Source: Heterocephalus glaber
Lineage: Eukaryota; Chordata; Mammalia; Rodentia; Bathyergidae
Reading direction: 5' to 3'
DNA: 64,000 nt
Assembly: GCF_000247695.1 (NCBI RefSeq)
Contig: NW_004624854.1
Span: forward strand, 4,548,110-4,612,109
This document shows, one piece after another, positions 52,985-64,000 of the stretch (the first letter of the stretch is position 1; the number at the start of each line of letters is the position of its first letter). A program made the translations under genes and the position numbers. The notes under the pieces were generated by a model. That model searched no databases. It worked only from the letters and a program-made list of their open reading frames with translations, and had not been told where the DNA came from.

Positions 52985-53185
52985 CAAGTGGAAGTGTGGA
53001 AATGTACGTCCTGGGTAGGATGGAGTGGGCCATGGGAGATTTTCATCATGCTCCTTGTGATGGCACAAAATTCAGAACTTGCAAATTGTTTATTTCTAAA
53101 TTTCCTGTTTGATATTTTTGAACAGTAGTTGACCATGAATAATTGAAACCATGGAAAACAAAACCATGGATAAAGGGCCAGGCTG
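52985..53185 (-). mobile_element. Second Tigger-like 5' end, antisense
   Basis: gattttcatcatgctccttg, cagaacttgcaaattgttta, aatttcctgtttgatatttt, gaccatgaataattgaaacc and ccatggataaaggg parallel the end of the Tigger at 52160-52310. Only about 200 bases remain. Confidence 0.8.
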
Positions 53186-53239
53186 GAGGGTTCATGTATA
53201 GAAAAGTGGGTGATTCTCAGGCCACAGCCGGCTCAGGTA

Positions 53240-53460
53240 ACTCAAGGACACTGAGCACGCACTGGAGGGCAAGGTCAGCCATGTTGCTCAGTCGGAGCCA
53301 CCTGGAAGGGTTTTCAAAAACACAGGCCTTGGCCCTCCCTATACCTCTGCAATCAGCTCCCAGAGTGGAACTCGGGAGAGCTGTTTTTCACAGCTCCTGT
53401 GGCCTCCTGCAGGTGAGCTCTGCTGACAACCTGCACTGAGCCACACTCCTTATAAACACA
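53240..53460 (+). mobile_element. MER20-like hAT MITE, sense
   Basis: gagccacctggaagggtttt, caaaaacacaggccttggcc and gtgagctctgctgacaacct follow MER20 order; ends are eroded. Confidence 0.6.
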
Positions 53461-53464
53461 GGGC

Positions 53465-54400
53465 TTTTCTCCTGGTGCTTAATGTCAGAGAAGCTCTGAA
53501 AAAAATTGTAGTTTAAAGGGATGATTTTCTTTTCTGTTCCCAATGGAGGCATTCATCTGTTCAGAATATTCAGATACATGATCTAGTATATATGTTCATT
53601 TTTATCTTAGATTTGATTGATCTATGTTCAGAAAGACAGTTTACTTTGGATTTTTAGCATCTATCAACAAATATAAATCCCTAGAGCAAATGTGTTTATA
53701 ACATGCTATAAGAAATGGCTGTGAGAGTCACATTTATTTCTCCCAGGGTATCTGATGTTCAAATTCCTTAAATACTTACTTTCTTATATAAAGGAAATTT
53801 ACAAATTTTTCTGCCTTTATCTCCTGGTAGGGATCAAGTTCAAAACATCCTCTTCCAGTTTTCTTTCTGTGATTGAGGAGATTAAGTTTTGAAGGAGTGA
53901 CTCTACCACAAATTACATCCAATTGTGCCAGCCCGTTTTGTTAAAGATCCCATGACGCTGTGTGTCCTGTCAGAGCTGAATCTCTCCTTCAACGCAGAAT
54001 AGATTTTAGCTGTAGTACCACTTGCTAATTTAAATCAGCCCTTAGGACAAATTACATAAAGGTGTGAATTAGAAGATTTACTTCATCAATGTTAAATTAA
54101 AATATGGAAATATATCTGAAGTGGGTTACTTAACATCAAATTAGTTAACTTGCACACAAATTTAACTATTTTTCAGACTCAGGAAGAGGGAATCCCTGAA
54201 TTTAGTCTAACTAATGTACATGTACAAGTGCATCCAACAAAGCCATGAACTTTTTAGACCAATTTTTATTTTACTTTGACACAAGCTTATTTTGAAAGTA
54301 TATATGTGTTTGTTGCTATTGGTCTGATAATATGTGATGGTCAAAAAGAACCTGCATAGTTTAGGAAAAGTGAAAACTGGTACCTCCATCCTGTCTTATT
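53465..54400. other. Repeat-poor stretch, possible conserved non-coding DNA
   Basis: No repeat recognised. 53880-54170 (for example aatcagcccttaggacaaat and acataaaggtgtgaattag) has the AT-rich, motif-dense look of developmental enhancers. This is an impression only. Confidence 0.35.
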
Positions 54401-54404
54401 CCAG

Positions 54405-55156
54405 GCAGGGTACTGTAATAAACCATCATGAACTGAGAGGCTTAAAGACAACCAGAACTTATTTTTCACAGCTCTAGAGTCTGGGACATCCAGGATCGAG
54501 GTGCCGGCAGGTTTCCTATCTGGTGAGAACCTCCTTCCGGGCTCACAGGTGCACCACCTCTCTGTGTCCCCTCATGGACAAAGGCAGGGCAGCTGTTTGG
54601 AGCCTTTTATCAGGGCCTTCATCCCACTCACAGGAGCACCACTCTCCCTCACAACCCACTTTTCTGAAAGGGCCCACTGCCTAACACTGTAACACTGGTG
54701 ATTAGGCTTCAACTCTAAACTCTTGTTTTTTTCTCATTGCTGAGCCAAAATACTCAACACCCAAAGTTAAAGGGGGGAAGGTTTATTTGGCTCACAGTTT
54801 GAAGAGGTTTCAGTCCATAATTGGCTAGCTCCAAAGCAGGGTGCCATGGCAGACAGGCATTGCAGAGGAAAAACAGTTCACAGTGGGCAGAAGAAGCAAG
54901 CAAGAGGGGCAAGACAAGCCTCTCCCTGTCCCTTATGTTGTATCCTGGCTACTGGGATTAATTCAATGACAAACCAATCAGTGGGCTGATTTAGCAGTCA
55001 CTCACCCTTAATCCTAGCATTGCACCATGAATTGATCACGCACTCTAGAGCCAGTCACCTCTGAAAAAGCCCCACCTATGACTGCACAGGCTTTGGAGGG
55101 ACATCTAGACACAAACCATAACAGGGACACATTCAAATTCAGACCATGACATAGCC
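54405..55156 (-). mobile_element. MaLR LTR, antisense, split by a younger LTR
   Basis: gtactgtaataaaccatcat, cacagctctagagtctggga and ctgtaacactggtgattagg form most of an inverted LTR. Its last part (gggacacattcaaattcaga, then ccatgacatag) resumes only after 55124. Confidence 0.75.
54722..55124 (-). mobile_element. Rodent MaLR-like LTR nested in an older LTR, antisense
   Basis: aggtttatttggctcacagt, ttggctagctccaaagcagg, gtgccatggcagacaggcat and the terminus gacacaaaccataaca (the inverse of tgttatggtttgtgtc). Same family as 14832. Confidence 0.8.
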
Positions 55157-55489
55157 CGATGCTTGGGTGAGCAAACACAAGTCCAGATTATAAACGCCAC
55201 ACCCTAACTGCAGGTTTGCTGTTGTTTCACAGTTGTCCACATAAATACATCAACATTCCCATGGAGAGATCACACTTGCAGGCTATTTCAGTGATTGGAT
55301 GCACCCTAATATATTTAATCCCTTCTCAATAGACACTTATTCCAGTTATTCAATATTGTGAGCAACTTTACAAAAAACAAACAGGTAGTGTGAATCCAGT
55401 TCTTTCACTAGATGTTTCCAAGAGGGTTATACCAAATTTTAATCTTCCTGTGTACTGAAGTTTTTGTTGTCTTCCATGTTTATCAGCAG

Positions 55490-55850
55490 TGGTTTAAAAA
55501 AGAGTATTTTTGAAATGTAATTTGTATGTCATAAATGTACTTGTCTTGTGTATGTAATTCAATGATTTTTAGAACATTTTAGTGTTAGATCATTTGCAGC
55601 ACCCCCAAAAGACCCCTCATGCCCATTCGTAATCATTCCTCACTCCCACCCCAGTGCGCAGCAATTACTAAGTGACTTCCTCCGCCTGTAGATGTGCTTT
55701 TGTTGGTATTTCACATAACTGGAATCACCCCCAATGTGTCTCTGGTGCCTGGCTTCTTTCATGTAGCATGTTTTTGAGGTTCATCCATGTTGTATCACAT
55801 ACCCGTGCTCCATTCCACTTTATTGCAAACAGTGTTTTTGTTCGCCACCA
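55490..55850 (-). mobile_element. L1M 3' UTR and ORF2 end, antisense
   Basis: tttagaacattttagtgtta, cacataactggaatcacccc, ggcttctttcatgtagcatg and gaggttcatccatgttgtat are in inverted L1M order. Confidence 0.8.
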
Positions 55851-55994
55851 AAAAGAAAAAAGGAAAACCTCCCATTCAAAAAATGAAAGCTAGGAACACT
55901 GGTCCCCAGGACTCACTCGTACTGGGCAAGAATTCAAATTATGTCTCAAGGAATTCTTTTTAATAAAACCTTTGCTGGTAAACATGGAGGAAAA

Positions 55995-56140
55995 TAAGAA
56001 CTTTAATTCACAGTAAGATTAAAATTTGGTATAACTTTCTTGGAGACATCTATTAATACAGATCCAGATTTCAAATGTTGCTATTCTCTTACCTAGTGAT
56101 GCCACTTCTAGGAATGCATTCTAAGGACATAACTGTTGTA
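55995..56140 (+). mobile_element. L1M ORF2 fragment, sense
   Basis: tctcttacctagtgatgcca, cttctaggaatgcattctaa and ggacataactg resemble …cccagcaattccacttctaggaatttatcctaa…. Confidence 0.55.
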
Positions 56141-56879
56141 GGTTTGTTTCTTGCAAAGTTGACCACAGTATTGAATGTAAGTGAAAGGCATTGCTTCCCG
56201 ACTCTAATACTGCTGCAACACAAAGCTTTGCCCTCTGTTCATTTGGGGTCAAGTCCAGGGCCTCAGGGATGGTTGGAAACTCAAGTAGTCAAAGGCTCTT
56301 TTGGTCCAGGCTTGTGTTTTGTTTTCAATATGTCTTTGCTTAGCAGGTTTCCAACCAATTGCTTCTACTTAGTTCACAAGCTGGGACTCCACCGAGGTAA
56401 CTTCAAAACCATGATTATCACCCGGAGTTCTTCCTTGTTTGCTCACCTTTGCGCATCTTTCAGACCACAGGATTTAGCACCAGCGTCCTGGTGGTTAAAT
56501 AGTCTGGGAGAGGAGATTATGCTTCTCATTTGGTTTTAGCTCATGACCTTCATTGAAAGGCATTTTCAATCTTATTTCCTCTCTCCAGAGGTCTAGAAGC
56601 AGTTAAGGTTTCAAAGTCTTTGATGCCCCAGATTTCTTCTCCATATATTTCCTCTTATTTCAGCTTGGAAATCATTCTTCTATTTCCTTCTCAGAGGACC
56701 CAGACAGCACAAAACTCTGTTTTCCTGTCTCTGGCCCTAGAGCCAGATTCTGTAAGCGCCTGGTTGGCCTTCAGGTGCTCTCCAGCGACACCATAAATGC
56801 ACATTCCGTGGGTTTCTAGCCTGGCATCCTCTTATATAAGTTTTCTCACTACCCAACACTGATCCCACATATTTCAGAC
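56141..56879. other. Unassigned stretch with a 154-codon frame
   Basis: The plus frame 56075-56539 starts inside an L1 piece, has no recognisable domain and no splice context. Probably chance. Confidence 0.4.
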
Positions 56880-57098
56880 TTTTTTTGGTTTGTACTGGGA
56901 ATTAAACCCAGGGCCTTTGCACTGAGCTACATCCTCAGCAGGCTGTTTTGTTGGTTCGTATCTGCTCTGTTCTGTTCTGCTCTGCTCTGCTCTAAGATAG
57001 GGCCTCACTATGTTGTTAAGTTGCCCAGACTGGACTCAAACTTGCAAAGCCTCAGCCCCCAGTGTGCTGGGATTAACAGGCATGTGCCAAACCAGCAG
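56880..57098 (-). mobile_element. B1-ID dimeric SINE with an expanded linker, antisense
   Basis: ID half (gtactgggaattaaacccag, actgagctacatcctcagca), a linker of about 30 bases of (TCTGT/TCTGC)n, then a B1 half (gatagggcctcactatgttg, cccagactggactcaaactt, gtgctgggattaacaggcat). Confidence 0.88.
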
Positions 57099-57149
57099 AT
57101 TTTATTTAAATATTTATGAGAGAGTAGTTCCTTCTTCCAAATGCCATGG

Positions 57150-57595
57150 TCTCAAGATTACAGAGTAGTGCTTACTTCTAAATATCGTTTCTGTTACCTA
57201 AGATCACACTGGCACCAAAACGCATACAACCCCAAATCTCAGTAGCTCAACATGGCCAGTATTATTTCCCACTCCTATAGCAATGAGAGGCCCTAAGAAC
57301 TAGGGGTGTTCTGCTCCACAACCCTTCAGAAACAGCCTGAAATATGCTCTGCTGTCATCCCCAAATGTTCTCTGAGCTCCTCTGCCCAGGCTCCCAGTCA
57401 GCATGGAAAGGGAGGAGAGGCTTGAGGGCCAGGAGGCTGTCCTGGAAAGACCAACATCATTTCATCACTTCTGCCCAGGTTCTTTTGGAAAGAACTCTTT
57501 CCTGTGTCCACAGGGAACCAAAAGGGCAGCACAGAAACAAAATCAGATGGGCAGCTAGCCAACGTCTATCATTACAGCTTGTTCCTTAGGAGGTC
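57150..57595 (-). mobile_element. MLT1-type MaLR LTR, antisense
   Basis: acaaccccaaatctcagtag, ctcaacatggccagtattat, tcatttcatcacttctgccc and gggaaccaaaagggcagcac are compatible with inverted MLT1. Short frames here are incidental. Confidence 0.6.
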
Positions 57596-57619
57596 ATTAA
57601 AGGTCACTATATACAGACA

Positions 57620-57900
57620 GAGTCCACTGATGTCGTGGAATATTACTCAGCAATTAAAAATTACACTAATTGAAAATTTCTACCACATGAAAAAAGTTAA
57701 TGATGTAATATTAAGAAAAGATTAGGAAACAAATCTGCATATATTATTTATATGCTTTTAAAAGAGAGCAGTAAAATTATGGGAAGAAAATATAGCAAAA
57801 TAATTACATCTGTAATCTGTATGACAGGATTATAAATTTGTCCATTTTTTCTTATAATGATTCTTATTACCCAAATTCCTTACAATATAATATCATTATA
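57620..57900 (+). mobile_element. L1M 3' end, sense
   Basis: gtggaatattactcagcaat, gttaatgatgtaatattaag, aacaaatctgcatatattat and caggattataaatttgtcc follow L1ME-like 3' order. Confidence 0.65.
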
Positions 57901-59982
57901 ATCAGAGATTAACATTCTTCTAAAGTATAATAAATTCATAGCTATATATTCTAGTTCTCTAACCACTTCCAATATCAATATCTCTAATAACGAATTCAGA
58001 AAAGTAACAAAATAAAGTAAGGTATCTTTACCCTTAATAAAATAGAAGTCAATAGTATCATTATTTAATTATATATTCAAGAAAAGTACTCTAAGGTAGG
58101 TAAAGCTAACACAATTTCTTCAAAAATGACACTGCTGTAAGAATGTAATTTTTACTCCTATTTTCCTATTTCCATGTCTCCGTTTGTTGTTTTTAAATTT
58201 CACTTTCAAAAAATTTGTATCTATTTCTGAAAAAAACTCTTCCAGTGTGCCTCCGCCTAGCATCTGGTGGATGGTGTTTATAACTCATCAAGGTTTTAAA
58301 GAAGTTTCTTTTGTGTTATATCCACCTACTTCTATTTTGGGGGAGGACAGATGAAAAAGATACCAAAGACCCTCATTTATTATCATCACATTGTTGGTTT
58401 CTCAGAATATGGAATGGATAGTGACCACGTTGCAGGCACATTTTATCCACATGAATCTGGTAGATTTCAGACTCTTCAAAATCAGCTATTCCCAAATCTC
58501 AGATGCTCACCTAAAATGGAGCTACTGTGCTCTCCTATGTATCAGCACTGCAGATCTGTCAAGTGTCGCATTTAAGTTAGGGGCTGCTGATTCTTCTGTT
58601 TCTCTCTGAAGGTTGTTTCCATGTTAGGGTGAATATGCCCATCTTTCGCAGCACAGTGGATTGAAGAGCTCTTGTCTGAATTGTTGGTCAATTAACCCCG
58701 TGACTCATTGTCTGTGTTCTCATCAAGGTGTGTCGTTTGGGAATTAGTCAACATAAACAGAAGGCACTGTGAGATGAGATCAAGTGGAGGTATGTTCATA
58801 GATGTTGATGCTCGCCTAGTAGAGAAAGTCCCCTGCAGGTAACCTTTGTCTACACCTAAATGAATTCATATTATTCTGTCTTCTCACTCCCTCTCTGTTC
58901 TTTACGTGATTGTTTTCTATTTTAAGTTTTATTTATGATTTTCATCTATTTGGAAAATAGGCAAACTATAAATTCCAAATAATTTATTAAATACCTTTAT
59001 GATTACTTCTGCTTAGGAATGTATTTTTATCTGTTTTCTGACAATGTCTAATACAGCAAAAAAATCAAGAATGGCAAAAGTTGTATGGAGCTACTAACAC
59101 AATTCTGGAATCTAATCTTTAGTATTTTGCCAGGGATTAGGAAGAAACTTATAATTATGTTTTACTTTAGACTTACTCCATCTTTACTTTATCTCACTTT
59201 AAAATATAATCAAAATCAGCCTGTTTCCATTCAGTTGCAAATCCCCTTCTTAAAGCACCTATTCAAAAGTCTCCCCAATTTTCATTTTCTCTGTCTTTTA
59301 TTATATTAAATCCTGATATCTGAAAATTGAACCATATAGTAGCATTACCATGTTCTTTTAAAAATATAGATCATATCTATTCTTCCTGTATTTTTACATT
59401 ATGACTATGTTTTTTAAATCCTTGGCAGGTTGCAATTAGATTTCTAATATGCCATTGTATTATAGTAAATACTGTTATTATGGTAGAAATAATCCACTCT
59501 GTTTGGTGTACTGCTCGAGAGCCTATCGAGATGCCTCTGATACCAAATGTCATCCTCATTCTTTAATTATAATTTCTAATCTTTCTGGTTTACCATTCTT
59601 TCAGTAGTTAATTATTTTTATTCTAAAATTCAGAAGTGGTCTGAGTTTAATAATGTTTATTAGCAAGAATGATAATATCCCATCACATTTTTCCCCAGTA
59701 GAACAGTAGAGTAATTTTGTTCTTCCCTAATGCTGACCTCTGTGTGATATGCTAGCGCACTCTGGGGAAGAGCAACTCAGAGTTCTTTAGTAGCTGAATG
59801 CAGGTCTAAAAGTAGCTGTCACTTGCATTCCAATTGGCTAGTGATCGCCAATGGAACATCATGGACAATGTTCTGGTCTAGGGCTGTTGTTTATCTACAC
59901 AGGGTAAGATAAGGCTGAATTCATATATAGCAAACAAAATTTGAAGCATGTATATAACAAACATATCCACAATAAGATAAGA
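57901..59982. other. Repeat-poor AT-rich stretch
   Basis: About 2.1 kb without a recognised gene or repeat. Small frames lack domains. Confidence 0.4.
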
Positions 59983-59984
59983 GG

Positions 59985-60110
59985 ACAAACCCTGCAAGGG
60001 CAGGGACAGCATCTCTTTAATGCTTCTCATTAAAGCCCTAGGATGTAACACGGAGGCTGGTACATCTCAGGTGCTCACTAAACCCGTGTTGATGAGTGAA
60101 CGTGCACAAG
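59985..60110 (+). mobile_element. L2 LINE 3' end
   Basis: gcaagggcagggacagcatc, aaagccctaggatgtaacac, catctcaggtgctcactaaa and ttgatgagtgaacg match the L2 3' end. Confidence 0.7.
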
Positions 60111-60114
60111 AATG

Positions 60115-62710
60115 GCCCACACTGGACACTGGCCCAGGTTTTATTCCTCTTGCTGTGCACATGCATACAGCTACAGCTAAAGTTCAGTTTAATCTAAGCA
60201 AGAATGGAAGATGTGGTAGAATGGAAGATGAACTCTACTATCCGTACTGGCACTGTTTTCTGTTTCTCCTAGATGTATGAGTCAGGCCAACTTGTTTGTA
60301 ATCTGTCTTACCTTTGATTGCTTTATCTACACAGTAGGAAAAATAATGCCTACCCTCAATTCATTACAAGAACTTTAAAAGGATCATTTCTGACGTGCCT
60401 AGCCCCAAATCTGGCTGGAGCATTAGGATGTCAGGTGTGGGGTGAACACCGGAAGTCAGTACTAGGCAGCCACTGCTGCCCAGCCTCAAGGACCCAACTG
60501 GGCCAGCTGAAGACTCCACAGCTGTGTCCAGGTCTTGCTGCATGCTCTCCTCCCTTTCCCCCAGACCAGGTTCCTCCCTCGGTCTTCAGAGATAGAAGAG
60601 GGCAAGACCCATGAGCAAACACCTTTCACATGCCCCTGCCTGTGTCATGAACACTAGTATCATATTGGCCAAAATGTCCTGTGGTCATCCCAGCGACACA
60701 GGATGGGGAAAGGAACTTCTCATGTGGCGATTTTGAACAATACCCCACATACGCACCTTCAGCGACTAGAGCTGTGGGCCCTTCTGCCAACACCCTTGCT
60801 AGCAGGTGTCCTGATGCAACACACAAGATGAGATTCTGCCTGATTCCCAGGGAGGAAGGCACAAGAGCAGTCACAGACTGCTCCCAAAGCCTGACAGCAG
60901 CCAGGTCTCTTCTACCCCTCTCGGCGTTCTGATGGTTCCTTGAATGAAAGGCTTATTACAGTGGCAAGATTTACCTATTTTTTAATAAAAATAACTAAAA
61001 TTTGAGCCTACTACTTTAGAGTCAGAAATCAGGCTGCCATTCTGATGGTGATCGACACAGGAACAGTGAAGTTTTACACTCTGTGTGGAAAAGCAGGAAT
61101 ACACAGGTGGTATTTTTGGCAAATCCATATTTCTTCATTATTACTGATTTTATCAATAAGGAAATCATTTCTAATAAACAGAAACATGTCTCTAAAAATA
61201 TATCTATGAATAAAATATCCAGTATGGATCGAAACTTAGGAAGAAACTTTCCAGCATGAGGAAGCAGCTTATTTGGAAGTGTGGGTCTCTGCTTCATGTC
61301 TCCCCGATGTCAGATAACATCCCACAGTGTGCTACTATTTGGGGTGCTGTACACGGTAACTGCTCTTGGATGGACTCTGAAACTAGGACTGGGCGTTGAA
61401 ACCAAGTCATCGCCTATGCTAAGAAGGCATTCCAACAGCAAGTTACAGGCAGCACAACACAAGCAGGTGCCCCAAAGAATGTTTATCTGGTGATTTCTAC
61501 AGGTGCCATCTTATTGCTGGTTCCTATTAGACTGTATCTCCATGGTTATGAAAAAATTTAAATATTCAATGACCACTTCTTGTTCAGGGTAAGCATAATC
61601 AAAGAGTCATACTGATCTTTTAGTTGCACTAAATTTGTTCTTTTTTCATCATAAAACCAGCGATGTAAATTTGGGCTAATGATGACTATAAAATCATTTA
61701 AAATGATATTATAAATCATGACCGTCAGACTTTATTCAGCTTTCACTTGAGCACAAAGTGTTAGAAAACAGCATTAAGTTTCTTCATTCTTCAGTCTTTT
61801 GATCAAACTGTGATGAAGACGAATGAATCTATCTCAGAGATGCTTCTTCAGACTATGAGATTGTTCTGACTCAGTTGTCTGGATGAAGCGTGTATAAAAC
61901 ACCTTAAAATGTTCCTTTCAGCCAAAACCTCAGACTCTTATAACTGCTGCTGATTATTCATTTATTTTAAAGCAGGGAAGGGAAATGACAGCTGTCATTA
62001 AATCTTGGAATGGTTGTCAGGCACAATCAGGAGAAGAGTTATTCTGTATATTCCAGGGGACACAACCAGGACCCATGGGGTCCAGAGGGAGTAGCTCTGC
62101 TCAGCATGAGGTTAGGCATCTTAACAACCACAGCACCATGAATGGCACAGGCTGCCTACCTACGCCGGGGATGGGCATGGCAACCACTGACTCCAATGCG
62201 GCAGAGGGAGCAGAGTCAGGTCACCTCTGCAGAACCTCTGCTTCTAAGATCCTGATTCCATGATGACAAGGCAATAATTGGCCTCCTGCCTCAGTTTATT
62301 ATCCTCTGTCTGCCCTTTTTCCATTTCCTTATCTTCCTTCCCCCTTCTTCCTCATCCAAGCAAAACTTTCTGGCCAAGAGTCCCTTCCATTGCTGAGTTT
62401 CAGAACTAACAAAGACTCAGGTAGCTCTGTGACACTTCTTGTCTCTATTTCAGGAGAAATTTCAACTCCAAATGTTTGTTTTTCAGTTATTTCATAAAAC
62501 TCTCCCCAAAAAATTCCAATAAAAAGTCTTAGCATGCTTCCTGTTTCTGACTAGTTCTTTAATCCCTTCAACAAAGAGAGCAACAACAACAACAAACGAT
62601 TTAGCTACAGGTTATAAATAGATAAACCAGCATTTCCCATTCTTTCCTCACAGTCTACCCTAAACCTTACATATCTCCCTCATTCCTGAAAGCCATTTTC
62701 TCTTCCACAT
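60115..62710. other. Repeat-poor stretch
   Basis: About 2.6 kb with no confidently assigned repeat. 61530-61880 (ggctaatgatgactataaaa, gattgttctgactcagttgt) looks like possible conserved non-coding DNA by eye. Frames at 60318-60614 and 61985-62263 lack domains. Confidence 0.35.
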
Positions 62711-62714
62711 GCAA

Positions 62715-62798
62715 TTTTTTTTTGGTGTCAGAGATCAATCTTGGGTCCTCGCGCTTGTGAGGCAGGCGGTGGAACCACTGAGCTAAATCTCCAGCCCT
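62715..62798 (-). mobile_element. tRNA-Ala-derived SINE, antisense
   Basis: T tail, ggtgtcagagatcaatcttg, cgcttgtgaggcaggcggtg and actgagctaaatctccagcc. ccacatgcaattt and ccatatgcaaattt flank it as a target-site duplication. Confidence 0.92.
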
Positions 62799-62799
62799 C

Positions 62800-64000
62800 C
62801 ATATGCAAATTTTAATCTTAAAAACATAAGATGTTTTAATTAGAGAATTTTATCCTTAACATACATTTATATATTTTCATTGGTCTTCAATAAATTTCTT
62901 CCATTGTTGGAATAAAATATTGACATTGTAGATGTATAAGCCCAACAATGACTTAATGACATATAGAACCAACAGCACCATTAAATTGCTAGAACTGATC
63001 CCTTTTGTAGTTTCTAAACCCATGAAATATTGTTGCAGCTTTCTCAAATCAAACAGATTTGGCAATGGAATTACAGAAGTTATTCTTGTCCCAGTAACAA
63101 CTATTACTTCAATTATTAAGAATACTGTTGATTTACAGAAGCAAATATCAAATAAAAATCATGATATAGTCTTCAAATTTTGATCAATTACAAAGTTCTA
63201 GAAAGTCTATAATCCAGAAAAATCTACCTTCCTTTATCTGAATGTCTGTTTACACACACACACACACACACACATCAAACACTGAGCCTACTGTATGTGG
63301 AATACTTCAGTCTTGTGCAGTCACTGCGCTTTTAATCCTGGAAACTTCTCCAGAGGATCTGACTCCTCCCTCAGTCCTGCATTTTGCACAGTGATATACA
63401 ACAGCTACTTCCAGGCAGACCACTGTGTACTGATGATGGATGAAAAGGTCCCCCAGCCCATCCCTAAGTCTACAGATTCTTTCTCTTTCCCTGGACACTC
63501 CCAGCTCTGTTGCCTCAGTCCTTGCAGGGATTTGGTTCAAAGACTGAGGGATTCTGTTGCAAACTTACTCAAGCCAATGTGTTCTTTCAACAAATACCCA
63601 AGGCTTTGTGTAAATATCAATAGCCCCTGGGGATCAGAGGTAGGGGGTCCCACCTAAGCTTTCCTGTATCTTCCTTAACAGGTGGTAGGCTAGGATGAAA
63701 ATCAGCCTTAGGCCAAATTCTGCAAATGTTTACATATTTGTTAGTAACCAGGCACAACTTCAGTCGACCTGATATGGGTAAGTTTGGAAGATTCCCTTCT
63801 CTGTTCTCAGAAACACCAAGCATCTCACACAAAAGGCTCTTTCCAAGATGTTCAATGATGGAAGCTAGCACCATATGGTCCCATGATGCCCTGTGAGGAA
63901 GGGGAGCCAGGATTAACCAGGCTCTCTACCTATGGCTTCTTCAAAGGCACTGCTGGCTGAACTGGCTGGCTTCCTACAAGCTTTCATGCAAGAGTGGTGG
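62800..64000. other. Unassigned stretch to the window end
   Basis: No repeat family or gene recognised apart from a CA tract. The 120-codon plus frame (63295-63657) has no domain and overlaps a minus frame. Confidence 0.4.
63252..63274. repeat. (CA)n microsatellite
   Basis: About 11 perfect CA units. Confidence 0.97.

Noticed and set aside
56075..56539. 154-codon plus frame
   Set aside because: Starts inside an L1M fragment, and has no domain or codon-level signal I can see.
1..64000. CRISPR arrays, prokaryotic operons, phage or plasmid features, riboswitches
   Set aside because: Composition, SINEs, LINEs and LTRs show mammalian nuclear DNA. No regularly spaced direct-repeat/spacer array or prokaryotic gene organisation was seen.

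Overview
This is a window of mammalian nuclear DNA, almost certainly from a rodent. It carries 7SL-derived B1 SINEs, B1-ID dimers, and a tRNA-derived SINE of the ID lineage on both strands. Older pan-mammalian repeats (MIR, L2, MER5A, MER20, MLT1/MaLR LTRs, L1M, Tigger, mariner) lie among them. The abundant young SINE, with an Ala-like CGC anticodon loop, and the B1-ID dimers fit a non-murid rodent such as a beaver, kangaroo-rat or squirrel relative. That placement is an inference from repeat style only.

I could not identify any intact protein-coding gene. The longest open frames are 155 codons or less. Most fall inside repeats or look like chance frames in GC-rich DNA. The window reads as an intergenic stretch or a large intron. 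Two short intervals bounded by good splice consensus (22330-22439 on the minus strand, 46948-47013 on the plus strand) are the only exon-like signals I would test. A 267-base minus-strand frame at 12947-13213 is a weaker candidate.

Layout. 1-1300: an antisense MaLR LTR split by SINEs. 2-8.4 kb: L2, MIR, L1M and small DNA elements in otherwise unassigned sequence. 10.3-12.6 kb: a palindromic mariner remnant and SINEs. 14.8-16.5 kb: an LTR-internal-LTR MaLR unit, followed at 16.8-19.6 kb by L2 and three L1 fragments. 20-25 kb: relatively GC-rich and repeat-poor, with one exon candidate. 25-31.9 kb: dense LTR, GA-repeat and L2 territory ending in an ERV1-like LTR. 32-36.7 kb: repeat-poor. 36.7-44.6 kb: L1 ends, MLT1, MER5A, LTRs and SINEs. 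44.6-50 kb: poorly assigned AT-rich DNA and a small GC-rich patch. 50.1-53.5 kb: a cluster of DNA transposons. 53.5-64 kb: LTRs, L1M pieces and repeat-poor AT-rich DNA.

The most unusual structure is at 51719-52123. A tandem array of roughly 90-100 bp units, rich in CCCTAA telomere-type hexamers, sits inside a Tigger1-like element in the middle of the DNA-transposon cluster. Repeat family names are from recognition of consensus-like motifs by eye. Boundaries are approximate, typically within 10-30 bases, and subfamily names are tentative. I saw no CRISPR, operon, prokaryotic, viral-genome or structural RNA gene signal.
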